Assembly (NCBI GenBank): GCA_038502055.1
Contig: JAXRKN010000039.1
Location: forward strand, 1,674,001-1,738,000
DNA length: 64,000 bases
Direction: 5' to 3'
Source: Tanytarsus gracilentus
Lineage: Eukaryota > Arthropoda > Insecta > Diptera > Chironomidae
Position 1 is the first letter of the stretch. Each line of letters opens with the position of its first letter. Positions 25,123-35,345 of the stretch are shown in pieces. The notes under the pieces are model-generated. The model made no database searches, was not told the origin of the DNA, and worked only from the letters and a program-made list of their open reading frames with translations. Position numbers and translations under genes: made by a program.

Positions 25123-26059
25123 ATGATCTCGAATATTCCAACAAAATATTTTGTGATTTTTGTATCATTTCAAATTTTAACGTTCTTTATTGTTCTTGGA
25201 TTTATTGGAATCGACGCATGGAGTCAAGAAAAAATAAATCATTTTGTGCATCATAAAAATAATTTTAATCTTTCGATAGACAAAAAGTTTGAAGTAAAAT
25301 ATCTCGATTTACCTCAAAGAAAAGAGATTGTATTTTTCGTGATGACAGCACCAGAATCCAGTCGCGCAAGAAGTGTCATTAGAAGAACGTGGGGAAAAAT
25401 TCTTAAGCCTTTTTTTGTGTTATCCAAAAAAAATAAAAAATTTGAAATTCCACTTGAAAATGAATCAAAAGTTTTCAACGATTTAATTGTGATAGACGAA
25501 GATGTTGAATTGACAACCGCAGAAAAACTATTTGTGGCTCTAAATTTTTTTAAGGAAAATTTTAGCACCTCTCGGGTGTTCATGATATCCAGAGACGATG
25601 AATTTATCAATCCCAAAAATTTGTACGAATTTTTAAATCAAGAGGATGCAAAGGTGTTAAGAAAAGAGATTTCAGCAGTAGAACCCTACGAAATTTCACT
25701 GCTGATCATGCCAGGTTAAAGTGGTTTTTAAATTTTATCTAGAATAAATTATATTTTTTTCTTTTTTAGGATTCCTTCTTAACAAAATGGACACTTTAAA
25801 ATCCAAAGAAAATTTCATTGACGAATTTCAATGGATTTCAATACCAACTTTTGATTTGAATAGAAAAAGTAAAATTTTCTTCATTTTAAAAAATCTTCTT
25901 GAACCAATTTTTCCTTTCGCATTTTCTTCATATAAAATTTCGTAAGTCTATATTTTTGATATTTTAAAAACTAAAAATTTAATAATTTTTTTTAGTAAAG
26001 AGATTTCATTTTCACATAGAACACCCGAAGAAGCTCTGAAACTATGGGAAGAAATTTAA
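25123..26059 (+). CDS. Divergent GT31-family (beta-1,3-galactosyltransferase-like) glycosyltransferase
   Basis: Golgi-type type II membrane enzyme by family. Coding exons 25123-25714, 25770-25941 and 25996-26059 join in phase to give 275 aa, short for GT31 (usually above 300). A signal anchor spans about residues 9-30. The family motif SSRARSVIRRTWG is clear (about residues 79-91), followed by an LT-x-EKLF segment and RDDEFINPKNLYEFL, which occupies the place of the metal-binding DxD/DDDxFVN motif but with an altered core. The later conserved E-D-V-Y-x-G motif is not recognisable: that position reads IDEFQWIS. The first donor is an unusual GTTAAA. The protein may therefore be a fast-evolving or catalytically impaired relative; activity cannot be judged from sequence. 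Confidence 0.75.
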
Positions 26060-26337
26060 AATTATTTTAGACAATTTGTAATGATCTCAAAATTCAGTTT
26101 ACTATAACCGAAATTAAAATAAATTAAATTGAAATTAAATTCTTAATTTCTAAGGAAATATTTTTCGTAACGTATAGACAAGATTTAAATTTCGTTGATG
26201 ACGACATAAAAATCAGCGAAATCCAATGTTATTGTTGCTTATTGATAAAATCAAAAAATAAAATAATTAAGTTTACGCTTCCGTAAGTGCTTGTAAATGC
26301 TCACAAACAAATTTATTCTCAAATTGAATCCTTAGGG

Positions 26338-28632
26338 ATGGCGAGTAATATATTGATTCAGGAAATTGAAGCGGTTGAGGAAAACTATCATCAAACATTC
26401 CGAACAATTTTACAAAATGACTCAACAAAGCTTGAAGAGAGCTGTGAAAAGCATGCAGCTATACTGGAGAAGCGAATTGTTCATCACGATAAAGAAATTG
26501 AGAGAATCTGTCGTGATTATCAAGGATTTTTAGACAGTATCCGTGAACTTCTTCAAGTTAGAGCACAAACGAACAAACTAAATACAGAAGTGATTGAACT
26601 CAATAAGGCATTAGGCGAAGCCAATGAAGGTCTGATTAAAAAGGGATATGAACTTTTGGAAGCACGTAAAGTTGAAAGGAATATAGCATCGACTATCGAG
26701 ACTCTTTCAGTTTGTATGCCGGTTCTTGATTGCTACTCAAAACTCCTCAAGCAGGTCACTGATAAGCGATATTATCCAGCACTTAAGACCCTCGAGATCT
26801 TAGAAAAAGATCATCTTCCAAAAGTTTCAAACTTTCGCTTTTCATCGGCGATCAGCGACAATATTCCGAGGCTTAAGAAGGAAATAAAATCCCTTGATGA
26901 CTTTAGAGATTTTCTCGAAAAAGTTCGGGATTATTCACCAAACATTGGTGAGCGTGCATTGAGACACACGAAAGAGGCTCAAAAGAGAACCTTAAAATCA
27001 GTGATTGAAGAGCATAGCGTGAAAATAAACGAAGAATATTCAATTGATGACGATGATCTGTGCGCACAGGACATGATTGATTTTTCACCCATCTATCGAT
27101 GCCTCCACATCTACACCGTGCTCGATGATAAAAATTATTTTGCAAATTACTATCAAAAACAAAGAAAGGATCAAGCGAAATTGGTGCTGCAAGCACCACA
27201 AGCGATGCATGACAACTTGGAGGCTTACAAGAAATACATTTACTCATTGGTCGGATTTTTTACCGTAGAAGATCACGTTATGAGCACAACTGGAGGTGAA
27301 ATTGTCACGAAAACATATCTCGAGGAGTTATGGAATTCTTCACTGACAAAAGCAATAAATGTGCTTAGTATGAGTTCATCATCGTGCACAGATCCCAACA
27401 TTTTATTGAGAATCAAAAATTTAATCATGCTAAGTATTACTACGCTAAAATATAATGGATATACTGTGACACAACTGTTTGACTTCTTGCTTGAATTAAG
27501 GGATCACTATAATGAGGTGCTTCTCCAAAGATGGGTCATTGAATTTAGAGACATTCTCAGCAACTGCGATTTCCTTCCTTTGGAAACAAACACAATTGAA
27601 GAGTACGAGAGTGTCCTCGAGAGATTTCCATTTCATTCCGATCAACTCGATCAGGAACCATTTCCAAAAAGATTTCCATTCAGCAAAATGGTGCCGGAAG
27701 TTTATCAACAGGCAATGGAGTTTATGTATGCATGCATGAAATTCAGCGAGGAACTGACACTTTCGCCAAATGAGGTCGCTACGATGGTTAGAAAAGCGGC
27801 AAATTTATTGTTAACGAGAAGCTTCAGTGGATGTCTTTCGCTTGTCTTTAAATCGCCAGGATCAAGTTTGGCATTGCAACAAGTCGTTCAGATTATAGTG
27901 GACACTCAATACTTAGAGAAAGCAGGTCCATTTTTGGATGAGTTTGTTTGTAAAATGACTGGCACACAAAATCAAACGCAAGCACCGGCAATGGCCATGT
28001 TTCAGGTAGCACGTGCTGAAGCAGAAGATCAAGTTGCAGTTAAATTGTGCTCAAAATTGGATGAGTTCTTCGAAGAGCTTGAAGGCTACGATTGGCTACT
28101 TCCAGAACCCATTGGACATGCTTCACAATTTATTCAGGATATGATTTCGTTCCTTCAAAGCACTTTTCAAAGCTTTTCATTTATTCTTCCTTATGTCGCC
28201 CAGATGGCCTGCCGTAAAGCATGCGAACACATTGCAAACTCAATCTATAAATTACTACTCAGCGATGATGTCAAGCAAATCACTCTCGGTGCGATTCAAC
28301 AAATTAGCTTAGATCTAATGCAATGTGAGCTTTTTGCCGCATCCGACCCCGTTCCAGAATTGAAAGAAAATGAGCTTTCAAAATATTTCGCCGAAATAAG
28401 GCAAGTACTAGATCTTCTGATTCTAGAGGAGTGGTCGGTTTATCTTCATGATTATGGAAAAACAGAAAATCGATACTCGCTAGTTGAGCCGTCGACTTTA
28501 ATCATTATGATCGAGAAGATTAAAGAAGCTGAGAAAAAAGCTCTTTTTACTGTGCTTAAAAAATCCGAACGCGATAAGAAAAAATTATTAGACACAGTCC
28601 TTAAACAACTTAAACAATTGTCTGAAAGATAA
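26338..28632 (+). CDS. Sec15: Exocyst complex subunit Sec15 (EXOC6)
   Basis: Component of the octameric exocyst that tethers secretory vesicles to the plasma membrane; Sec15 is the subunit that binds Rab11/Sec4-type GTPases (family knowledge). One uninterrupted coding exon gives 764 aa, the usual length. Recognisable blocks include HDKEIERICRDYQGFLDSIR, CMPVLDCYSKL, DKRYYPALKTLE, DFSPIYRCLHIYTVL, VGFFTVEDHV, the RKAANLLLTRSF region, YDWLLPEP and the C-terminal ERDKKKLLDTVLKQLKQL. The N terminus is a predicted coiled coil. I chose the ATG at 26338 because the frame is closed by a stop at 26284-26286 and no earlier in-frame ATG exists; an upstream spliced exon cannot be excluded. The THG1 gene starts 156 bp downstream on the same strand. 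The lack of introns contrasts with most neighbours. Confidence 0.93.
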   Translation: MASNILIQEIEAVEENYHQTFRTILQNDSTKLEESCEKHAAILEKRIVHHDKEIERICRDYQGFLDSIRELLQVRAQTNKLNTEVIELNKALGEANEGLIKKGYELLEARKVERNIASTIETLSVCMPVLDCYSKLLKQVTDKRYYPALKTLEILEKDHLPKVSNFRFSSAISDNIPRLKKEIKSLDDFRDFLEKVRDYSPNIGERALRHTKEAQKRTLKSVIEEHSVKINEEYSIDDDDLCAQDMIDFSPIYRCLHIYTVLDDKNYFANYYQKQRKDQAKLVLQAPQAMHDNLEAYKKYIYSLVGFFTVEDHVMSTTGGEIVTKTYLEELWNSSLTKAINVLSMSSSSCTDPNILLRIKNLIMLSITTLKYNGYTVTQLFDFLLELRDHYNEVLLQRWVIEFRDILSNCDFLPLETNTIEEYESVLERFPFHSDQLDQEPFPKRFPFSKMVPEVYQQAMEFMYACMKFSEELTLSPNEVATMVRKAANLLLTRSFSGCLSLVFKSPGSSLALQQVVQIIVDTQYLEKAGPFLDEFVCKMTGTQNQTQAPAMAMFQVARAEAEDQVAVKLCSKLDEFFEELEGYDWLLPEPIGHASQFIQDMISFLQSTFQSFSFILPYVAQMACRKACEHIANSIYKLLLSDDVKQITLGAIQQISLDLMQCELFAASDPVPELKENELSKYFAEIRQVLDLLILEEWSVYLHDYGKTENRYSLVEPSTLIIMIEKIKEAEKKALFTVLKKSERDKKKLLDTVLKQLKQLSER

Positions 28633-28788
28633 ATCATTGTATATGCTAAAATGAGTAATAAATTTTTTTGCTGTATCTTACTCTCGCTGGATCTTTTGGA
28701 TTACGCCGATTGTTCGGACTAAGCCGATTGTTTTTACATGTTTTTAAAAAACGCTCGAATTTTAGTTAGAAGTTTTAGCGGAACTACT

Positions 28789-29674
28789 ATGGCGAAAAGT
28801 AAATTTGAGTATGTTAAGGTGAGAAAAGCTTGTTAACATTAATTAAATTTAATTTAAACTAAATATCTTTTAGTTGTTTGAAACTGACGACAAATTATTA
28901 CCAAATACATGGCTCGTTGTGCGAATTGACGGAAAGAACTTCCACAAATTCACCGATGTACACGGATTCGAGAAACCTAACGACTTGAGATGTCTTAATT
29001 TGATGAATTTTGCTGCTGCTTGCGTCATGAAGGAGTTCAATGAGATCATCTTAGCTTACGGACAGAGTGACGAGTATTCATTTGTTTTTCATAGAACAGC
29101 CAACGTGTACAATCGAAGAGAAGCTAAAATACTTACAAATGTCAACAGTTTATTCACTTCCTCATTCATCTTCTATTGGGATCGATGGTTTGAAAATGAG
29201 AAACTCAAATATCCACCGTCCTTTGACGCTAGAATCGTCTTGTATCCAACAGTTGAGAATATTAAGGACTATTTGAGCTGGCGACAAGCTGATGTTCACA
29301 TTAACAACCTTTACAATACGTGCTTCTGGAATCTTGTGCTAAAGAAAGGTCTCAGCAATCAAGAGGCTGAACAGCATTTAAAAGGAACCGTTTCGTCTGA
29401 CAAAAACGAGTTACTTTTTTCCGAATTTGGCATCAATTACAATCAGTTACCTCCAATTTTTCGTAAAGGCACAATTCTGTTGACTAAACAAATTCAACTA
29501 AACGAGAAAAAAGTCAAGAAATGCATTGTGCCGATTTATGATGATTTAATTAAAGAGAAATTTTGGAAGGAACACGATGAGCTGCTGGACAAAAAGAAGA
29601 TAAAATTATATACATTCGAAAATGATGAAAAACCTAGGATTGTTAAGGAATTGTTAAAGTTGGAGAATTTATAA
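28789..29674 (+). CDS. THG1: tRNA-His guanylyltransferase (THG1)
   Basis: Adds the G-1 nucleotide to the 5' end of tRNA-His, required for recognition by histidyl-tRNA synthetase. A first coding exon of 10 codons (28789-28818, MAKSKFEYVK) is spliced in phase 0 to 28874-29674, giving 276 aa, the normal eukaryotic size. Diagnostic motifs: VVRIDGKNFHKF with the first metal-binding Asp, YGQSDEYSFVF with the second acidic pair, YWDRWF, FDARIVLYP, DYLSWRQADVHINNLYNTCF, LKGTVSSDKNELLFSEFGIN and FRKGTILL. All expected catalytic residues are visible. It converges on the DNA polymerase gamma gene, with only 57 bp between the two stop codons, so their 3' UTRs probably overlap. Confidence 0.95.
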
Positions 29675-29731
29675 AATAAAAAGTTGGCAACATAATAATT
29701 TCGTTTATTTCTCTTTTTGATTGTATGGCTT

Positions 29732-32700
29732 TTACTTAACAAAACTCGTTAAATCACTTCCGCATCTTTTAACTGCCTCATAAATGTCAACGGACTCGCC
29801 AGGCATAATTCCATAGCCGCTTGAAAATCCATGAGGATTCGATGGTGTTTTGCAATCATTTTCAGCGTCTTTTCTTAATATCGCATCAATCTCAACGGAC
29901 GTGAAGAAAGCCACTGATAATGGAAGGTCTTCAACACCCACACGCGACACACAAAATGATCGTGTGAGTAAATTTGTTATGTGCATGGCCAGTGCCGCTT
30001 GATTTGCGTGCTCATCTTTAACAATATAACGAACTTCATCGTGAAAACTAAGACAGAATTTAACTTTATCTCCCATCAGCCATCGCATGCAGACCAACAT
30101 TAAATGGAGGTAATCAGCAGCTCCACTCTGAACTACCCAATTAATTCGAGTCGGCAAAAATCTATCTTCCATGCCTGGTTGTGGCTCTAACGCTCTACTC
30201 AATCGACCATGAAGAAAAGGTGTCACCGGAAGTTCACTATCGGCAATTGATTCAAGTTTGTTGAACATTGCGCTTTCACTTCCGCCGACCCATTGAGGTT
30301 TCGTGAACATTTCAAAGAGTCCCTTTCTGTTCATTGATGCAATTTTCATGGCTTCATAGGCTGAAAATCCTTTTACAGTTGGATAATCTTCTTTATATTC
30401 GTCAAGTGGATAATAAAGCTTCTTTCCTTTAGTCAGTGCAAACATCTTCATAGCTTTTGACTTTGCTTCACTATCAGAGAATGAGGGATTAAATTGTTTG
30501 AGTAGAACTTGTGCAAAATTTTGACCAGCACCGTAGATTCGAGCATAATTAATGACTTTGGCGTGATCTCGAGAAATACCAACGGCCTTTGCCGTGATTG
30601 TATGTAAATCTGTTCCATTTGATTTGCTTCCACTTAGAGTCATCCATCCGAAAGGAGTTGAGCCATGAATTTGTCGTTCAGCATCTCCGAGAAGTGACGC
30701 TATCCAGAGTTCTTGTGAGTCCACATCAGCTCCTATTATTTTATAACCCTCTGGCGCCTGAACCATTCCACGAAGTTCAGAACCAACTCGCTCGATTTTA
30801 GAGTTACTTGCCGTCATCCATGTGGACTCCATTGCTCTCCTCGTTAGAGTCCCACACACAACCACTTGAGGAATTATCGCACCGTAGTCTTTCTCATTGT
30901 TAATTAAATGCTTTGGAAGTTCATTTGGCGGAAGCCACGCTACAGTTTGTCCCATAATTCGATCTCTATTATTTCGCCAGTACGATAGCATACGAGAAAT
31001 TTCGATAATTCTCTCTGCCACTTGACCTTCTCCCGTTAGAATGTTTTCAGAGAATTTATTGATGAAATCTTTAGCGAGAGGATTGCCAACATTCTTTGAT
31101 TTTCCATCTTTGTGAGGCAGCTTGAAGAACCAGCAGCAATTCTCTAGTTGAATGTTGCACCAAACGCCAGAGCCGACATAAATATTTTCAACTTTAGACT
31201 CGGTGTACTTTTTGCCTTTTCTATTAGGCGGATAACTCTTTTTACTTAAACTAACTTCGAGGTCCGACCAGAGAGTAGTTAAAGCTTCAGAGCTTTCGTT
31301 TTCACTCGCTTCATTTTGAGGACATAATAATGGACATTTGGTTACGAGAGCTTCGAGTGGAATTTTTACCTCTTCTTCGAGAGTTTTTTTATGCGGCACG
31401 AGAAATCCCCATCCTTCGCCTTTCATAAAATGCAGTGGATATCCTTCCCAGCAGAGCGAGAGAAGTTTAGGTGCAATTTTCATTCCCGTTCCTATGTCCT
31501 CAACGCCAGGTGACCAATTTTCACTTGTGTCTTTTAATTTTTCACAGAGCGAACGATACCAGGAAGGATATCCAGGCAAAAGAGGTCTTCTTGCGGGCAA
31601 TAAATTTTTCCTCGCCATTAGTTTTGAAAATTTTGAACTTAATTTTCCAAGCTCATCATTTGAAAATTTTTCATCAACTTTTTCTTCTCCTTTTTTCTTC
31701 TTCGTAATAGTCTTCTTTAGTTTCAACTCTTGAACACTCCAATCTTCATCCCACAACCACAAATCCTTCTTATAGAGTTCACCATGCATCAGTCTACAAG
31801 CATTGTCGGCACGTTGTGATAAAAGAGCTTTTGACTCGACATTTAAATCTTCATATGTCAAATTTGCTTCATTAATGTATCGAAGCCAATTGCTATTGAC
31901 GGGTAAGTAGGCACTTCCAAGTTCCAGCATGCCAGCCAACGTTGCAGGATGTGGAAATCTCTCTTCGAATAACGGATATAAAACTTTAAAAACTTCATTC
32001 GTTGCAATCACATCTTTGGCACAATATGTCATTAAATTTTGGAAATCATCTCGAACATCCTTAAGCGATCCTTCGACGAAAATATTACGCATTTGCTTAT
32101 TGATTTCTTCCTCGCCGTTGCAGTAAAGCCTATGCACGTCCTTGAGACTGTTTAGAGAAGTTAAGCTCCCCCAACTTTGATCCTCTTCCGCTAGTTCGTT
32201 TTTACTTTTCATCATTGCTCGCTGATAACTGGTGACACCACTGACACTAACATGCATTGACATCGTGTCCAAGAATTTGGTTTGTGAGTTTTCAATTAGA
32301 TATTGCTCTTTTACTCTCGCTCGATCGTATGACACGTTATGTCCAATTACTAATTTCTTTGATTTCTTTTCACATTCGAGTGGAATCATATCGTCTGGCG
32401 TTAATTTTTTAGATTTCTTAGGATTCTTTATCAGATTAGCGCTCGTCCACGAGTACCAGTGCTTTGGAGTTAAAGCAGTCGCAATTACTGGATTTGGACC
32501 AACTTTAACACAAACTTCCACATCAAACAATAGAATATCTTCTTGAGGACATGGCACAGAATATGAAGTTCCCTTTACTGCATCATAGCACGTCCAGCCG
32601 GGTGTGAATGACCATTTCTATGAATGTTCAATTGATTTATACAGTTGTGTGATTAATTTAATGATTTACCTCTGGCATCTTGGGAACATTCGAATACAAT

Positions 32701-33154
32701 AAAGTTTTGATGAGATTTTGATAATTTTCGACCTGTTGCTTTGCAATATTATTGAAATGTTCCTCAATGTTTTTGCCTGTAAATTTTGGAAGCTGAATAT
32801 CGAGTTCCGGCAAAAGTTCAGTTTCAAGATTAGAAATTCCATGACGTTGAAGTTCTTTGCGGTATCTAAAAATTATTTTCCTAATAGTTTATCATTTGCA
32901 AGTTTAGTTACTCACTTCTCAACGAGCTCGGCGTCAAATGAAGGCTTTCGTGACTTCCCAAAAATTTGGCGGTAAAGATTTTCCGAAATCATTTGAATTC
33001 CAACAGGATTTCTTTTTTCCACTTTATCTCTATTAACTCCTTGAACCATCGCCTTCTTCACTTCATTATTAGGGCTCGCAATAATTCGAACTGAACTGCG
33101 TGGCTCAAATTCAGTTAAATTTAGTGAAAACCTTCTTTTAAAAATTCTAAGCAT
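29732..33154 (-). CDS. PolG1: Mitochondrial DNA polymerase gamma catalytic subunit, complete copy
   Basis: Replicates and proofreads mitochondrial DNA. Minus-strand exons 33154-32916, 32865-32670 and 32617-29732 join in phase to give 1106 aa, normal for insects. The N terminus (MLRIFKRRFSLNL) is a typical matrix-targeting sequence. Family-A polymerase with 3'-5' exonuclease: Exo I LLFDVEVC (about residue 175), Exo II VIGHNVSYDRARV (about 235), Exo III YCAKDVIATNEVF (about 345); polymerase motif A GADVDSQELW, motif B around TDLHTITAKAVGISRDHAK and INYARIYGAG, motif C SFHDEVRYIV. Its 3' 1.76 kb is single copy, but everything 5' of 31494 is duplicated downstream. Start codons of this gene and GatC are 68 bp apart, suggesting a shared promoter. 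Confidence 0.96.
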
Positions 33155-33222
33155 TTCTTTTGTTTATAAACAGGCAAACTTCGATTGGAAATTGCACAAA
33201 TCAGTGAAATCCAAAACAAAAA
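33155..33222. promoter_or_regulatory. Short bidirectional promoter region PolG / GatC (copy 1)
   Basis: Only 68 bp separate the PolG start codon (-) from the GatC start codon (+). The interval contains ATTGG at about 33184-33188 (inverted CCAAT box) and TCAGT at 33201-33205, an insect initiator core about 20 nt before the GatC ATG. The same arrangement is repeated at 37988-38056. Both genes serve mitochondrial genome expression, so co-regulation is plausible (inference). Confidence 0.5.
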
Positions 33223-34810
33223 ATGTTTCGAAATTTATTAATCAAATCTCAATTTAAAAGGACACTTTGTAGTGCAAATAGAAAGAAAATTGATTGGGAC
33301 AACCTCAAGTTTAAGTCAAAAGTGCCATCGGAACCAGTCGAGTCGATTTTCTCTGAGAAAACGGAAAGAGTTAAATTGACAGAGGAAGAAATCGTACTTT
33401 TGGAGAAATTAAGTCTTGTGGATCTTGACAGGACGTGAGTTCATTAAAATATTATAGTTAAACTTAGTTGTTACTGTATCTTTTATTAGTTACTCTCAGA
33501 ACTAGAACTATAAGCGGAAACAAGCGAAATTGATGACTCTAATTTTCTCTTTTTCGCAACAACAATCCCCAAACTTCCAGACGAAGGTCGCTCTTTTGCA
33601 AATGACGCACTTTTCCTCTTAGCAGTTGATATACTCGTAACTGTCGACGATGAACTTGGAAGTGCTGGTTTCTCTAGAATCTTTTTCATTTTCTCACGAG
33701 TTCTCTCTTCCGCATTTCGGGTGCTTCGAAATTTCATTAAACTCGCAAGTTGTCGATCTTCTTCGTTTTCAGGAAGTAACGTGACACTTCCGACTAAACT
33801 CGCTCTCGAGAGCACCTTATTGTCCGCCTCCTCTTTCGCCTTCATCTCTTTCTTAGCGTTTCTAAATGCAGCTCTGAGCCTCATGTTGACCTCAAAATTG
33901 TCTTTCCATAACTCATCGTTGCGCTTAAAAAGTCTCGACATTACTGGCTTATCATCCTCGGCAGTCTTTTGATCTCTAACATCGTGTTCAAGCTTAAACA
34001 TGGCATCATCGAAGAGCTTTCGTTGAACTTCTTTGGTTTCTGGCACGATTTGTCCATTCTGTGTTGGATCCCATCGATTCTCTTGTCGTCGAGCGCCCGA
34101 CACGATCTCATAGTCGAGATTCGCTGGATCAGTTTTAATTGTAAAATAATTATCACATCTGAAATGAGTTATTTAATAAAAGCTATGATAATGACATAAG
34201 CTCATCTTACAGATGACATTTCATTTTGAATTCATAGACGGGTGTCGAATAGTAGTTTCCAACTTTCTGTTTCTCTGCATTATATCGAACACCCATGCCG
34301 ATGTGATTTTTACATCCATCGCACCAAATATTGTAGGGCATTTCAAATCGAATCACAATGATTCCAATATGAGCCTTCTTTCCTCGTTCTCTCAGTGTAT
34401 GATGTCCATGATATTGATCGAGTCCTTTCGCCATGACTTTTGGATTGCTGAAGAAGTCAGGCGGATAATATTTGTTCTGTCCTTTGCGTTCACCCATGTT
34501 GAATGTTCTTTTTAATTTAATTTATAAATTTATTTTAAATCGAAATTCTCGATGTAAACAAAAACACACTCCCTCACTCAAAATTTTCAATTTCAGAAAA
34601 GCCGTTAGTGCACTTGAAGATTCGATTGAATTTGCAAGCAAAATCTTTAATATTGAGACGGATGAGAGCGTTAAGCCACTTTACACTGTTCTCGAAGACT
34701 ACCAGCTACAGCTTCGTGAGGACAAAGTAACTGATGGAAATATTAAGAAGGACGTAATGAGCAATGCAGCCAAGACTGAAGAAGACACTTATTTCATCAC
34801 TCCAAAATAA
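33223..34810 (+). CDS. GatC: GatC, mitochondrial Glu-tRNA(Gln) amidotransferase subunit C, copy 1
   Basis: Small subunit of the mitochondrial GatCAB complex that converts mischarged Glu-tRNA(Gln) to Gln-tRNA(Gln). Exons 33223-33434 and 34597-34810 join (AC / A) to give 141 aa. The N terminus (MFRNLLIKSQFKRTLCSANR) looks like a mitochondrial targeting sequence. The GatC core follows: VKLTEEEIVLLEKLSLVDL, EDSIEFASKIFNI, VKPLYTVLEDYQLQLRED and the C-terminal TYFITP. The 1.16-kb intron contains the whole YJU2B gene on the opposite strand. Compared with copy 2 I count four substitutions in the coding sequence, all silent. Confidence 0.92.
33486..34497 (-). CDS. Yju2b: YJU2B/CCDC130 (CWC16-family splicing factor), copy 1, nested in GatC intron
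   Basis: CWC16/Yju2-family protein associated with the spliceosome. Minus-strand exons 34497-34211 and 34158-33486 join (CT / A) to give 319 aa. The family N terminus MGERKGQNKYYPPDF is followed by RFEMPYNIWCDGCKNHIGMG, VRYNAEKQKVGNYYSTPVY and FKMKCHLCDNYFTIKTDPAN. This gives the two Cys pairs of the family zinc site, then YEIVSGARRQENRWD. The second half is charged and coiled-coil-like, ending in a Ser/Lys-rich tail with basic patches (VAKKRKLE) and SSSSESN. The presence of VSGARRQENRWD and overall length point to the CCDC130 branch rather than CCDC94. The gene lies entirely inside the GatC intron in antisense, so the two transcripts overlap. Confidence 0.93.
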
Positions 34811-35345
34811 AATTAACGGTCGCGGCAAATTCAAAATATGCATATATTTTTTAGTAGTGTTAGTGAACAACAACAATAAATTGTCATCAGAAAAGAAATA
34901 GTTGAAATTTGTAAATTAAATAAGTTAAAAGTGATTGTGAGAGTTCTAAATGGACTAAAACAATGCTTTAAGTTACTGTGCATCGAATGCAGTTGAAGAA
35001 TGAACAAATTAAACGAGATTTAATAAAGTTTTCTTCTTTATTATTGTAAGTTGACTTTTTTTAATAGGGTAAAATTATGTTGCGTCACCTTTTAAAATTT
35101 AGATGAATTTTGTGATTTAATTAAATTCATTCAAATTTAAGCATTGAATACATTAAAATATTCAAATTTTAAACTTTTTGAAATTTAACTTTTTCCCTAA
35201 AAAAATTAGCTAAATATTATAGGTGACACTTATCGTGTACACGCCCATTCATCAGACGATTTTTCTCTGTCTCACGATTGGTCAATTTTTTTAGGATTTG
35301 CAAAAACTTGAAAGAAACTTAAATTTGGTGAAATAATAAGAAAGG
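34811..35345 (+). promoter_or_regulatory. GatC 3' flank and SREBP promoter region, copy 1
   Basis: An AATAAA at about 35022 could end GatC transcripts. Close to the SREBP start codon, a block nearly identical in both copies contains GGTGACACTTATCG, the palindrome CGTGTACACG and an inverted CCAAT box (ATTGG, 35277-35281) about 65 bp before the ATG. NF-Y sites cooperate with SREBP at its targets (established knowledge), so autoregulation is conceivable. The part between about 35130 and 35180 differs strongly between the two copies. Confidence 0.4.

Noticed and set aside
26287..26337. Upstream extension of Sec15 beginning at a GTG
   Set aside because: There is no ATG in this extension and a stop precedes it; the ATG at 26338 leads directly into conserved Sec15 sequence.
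28704..28732. Direct repeat of GCCGATTGTT downstream of Sec15
   Set aside because: Only two 10-bp copies; too short to interpret.
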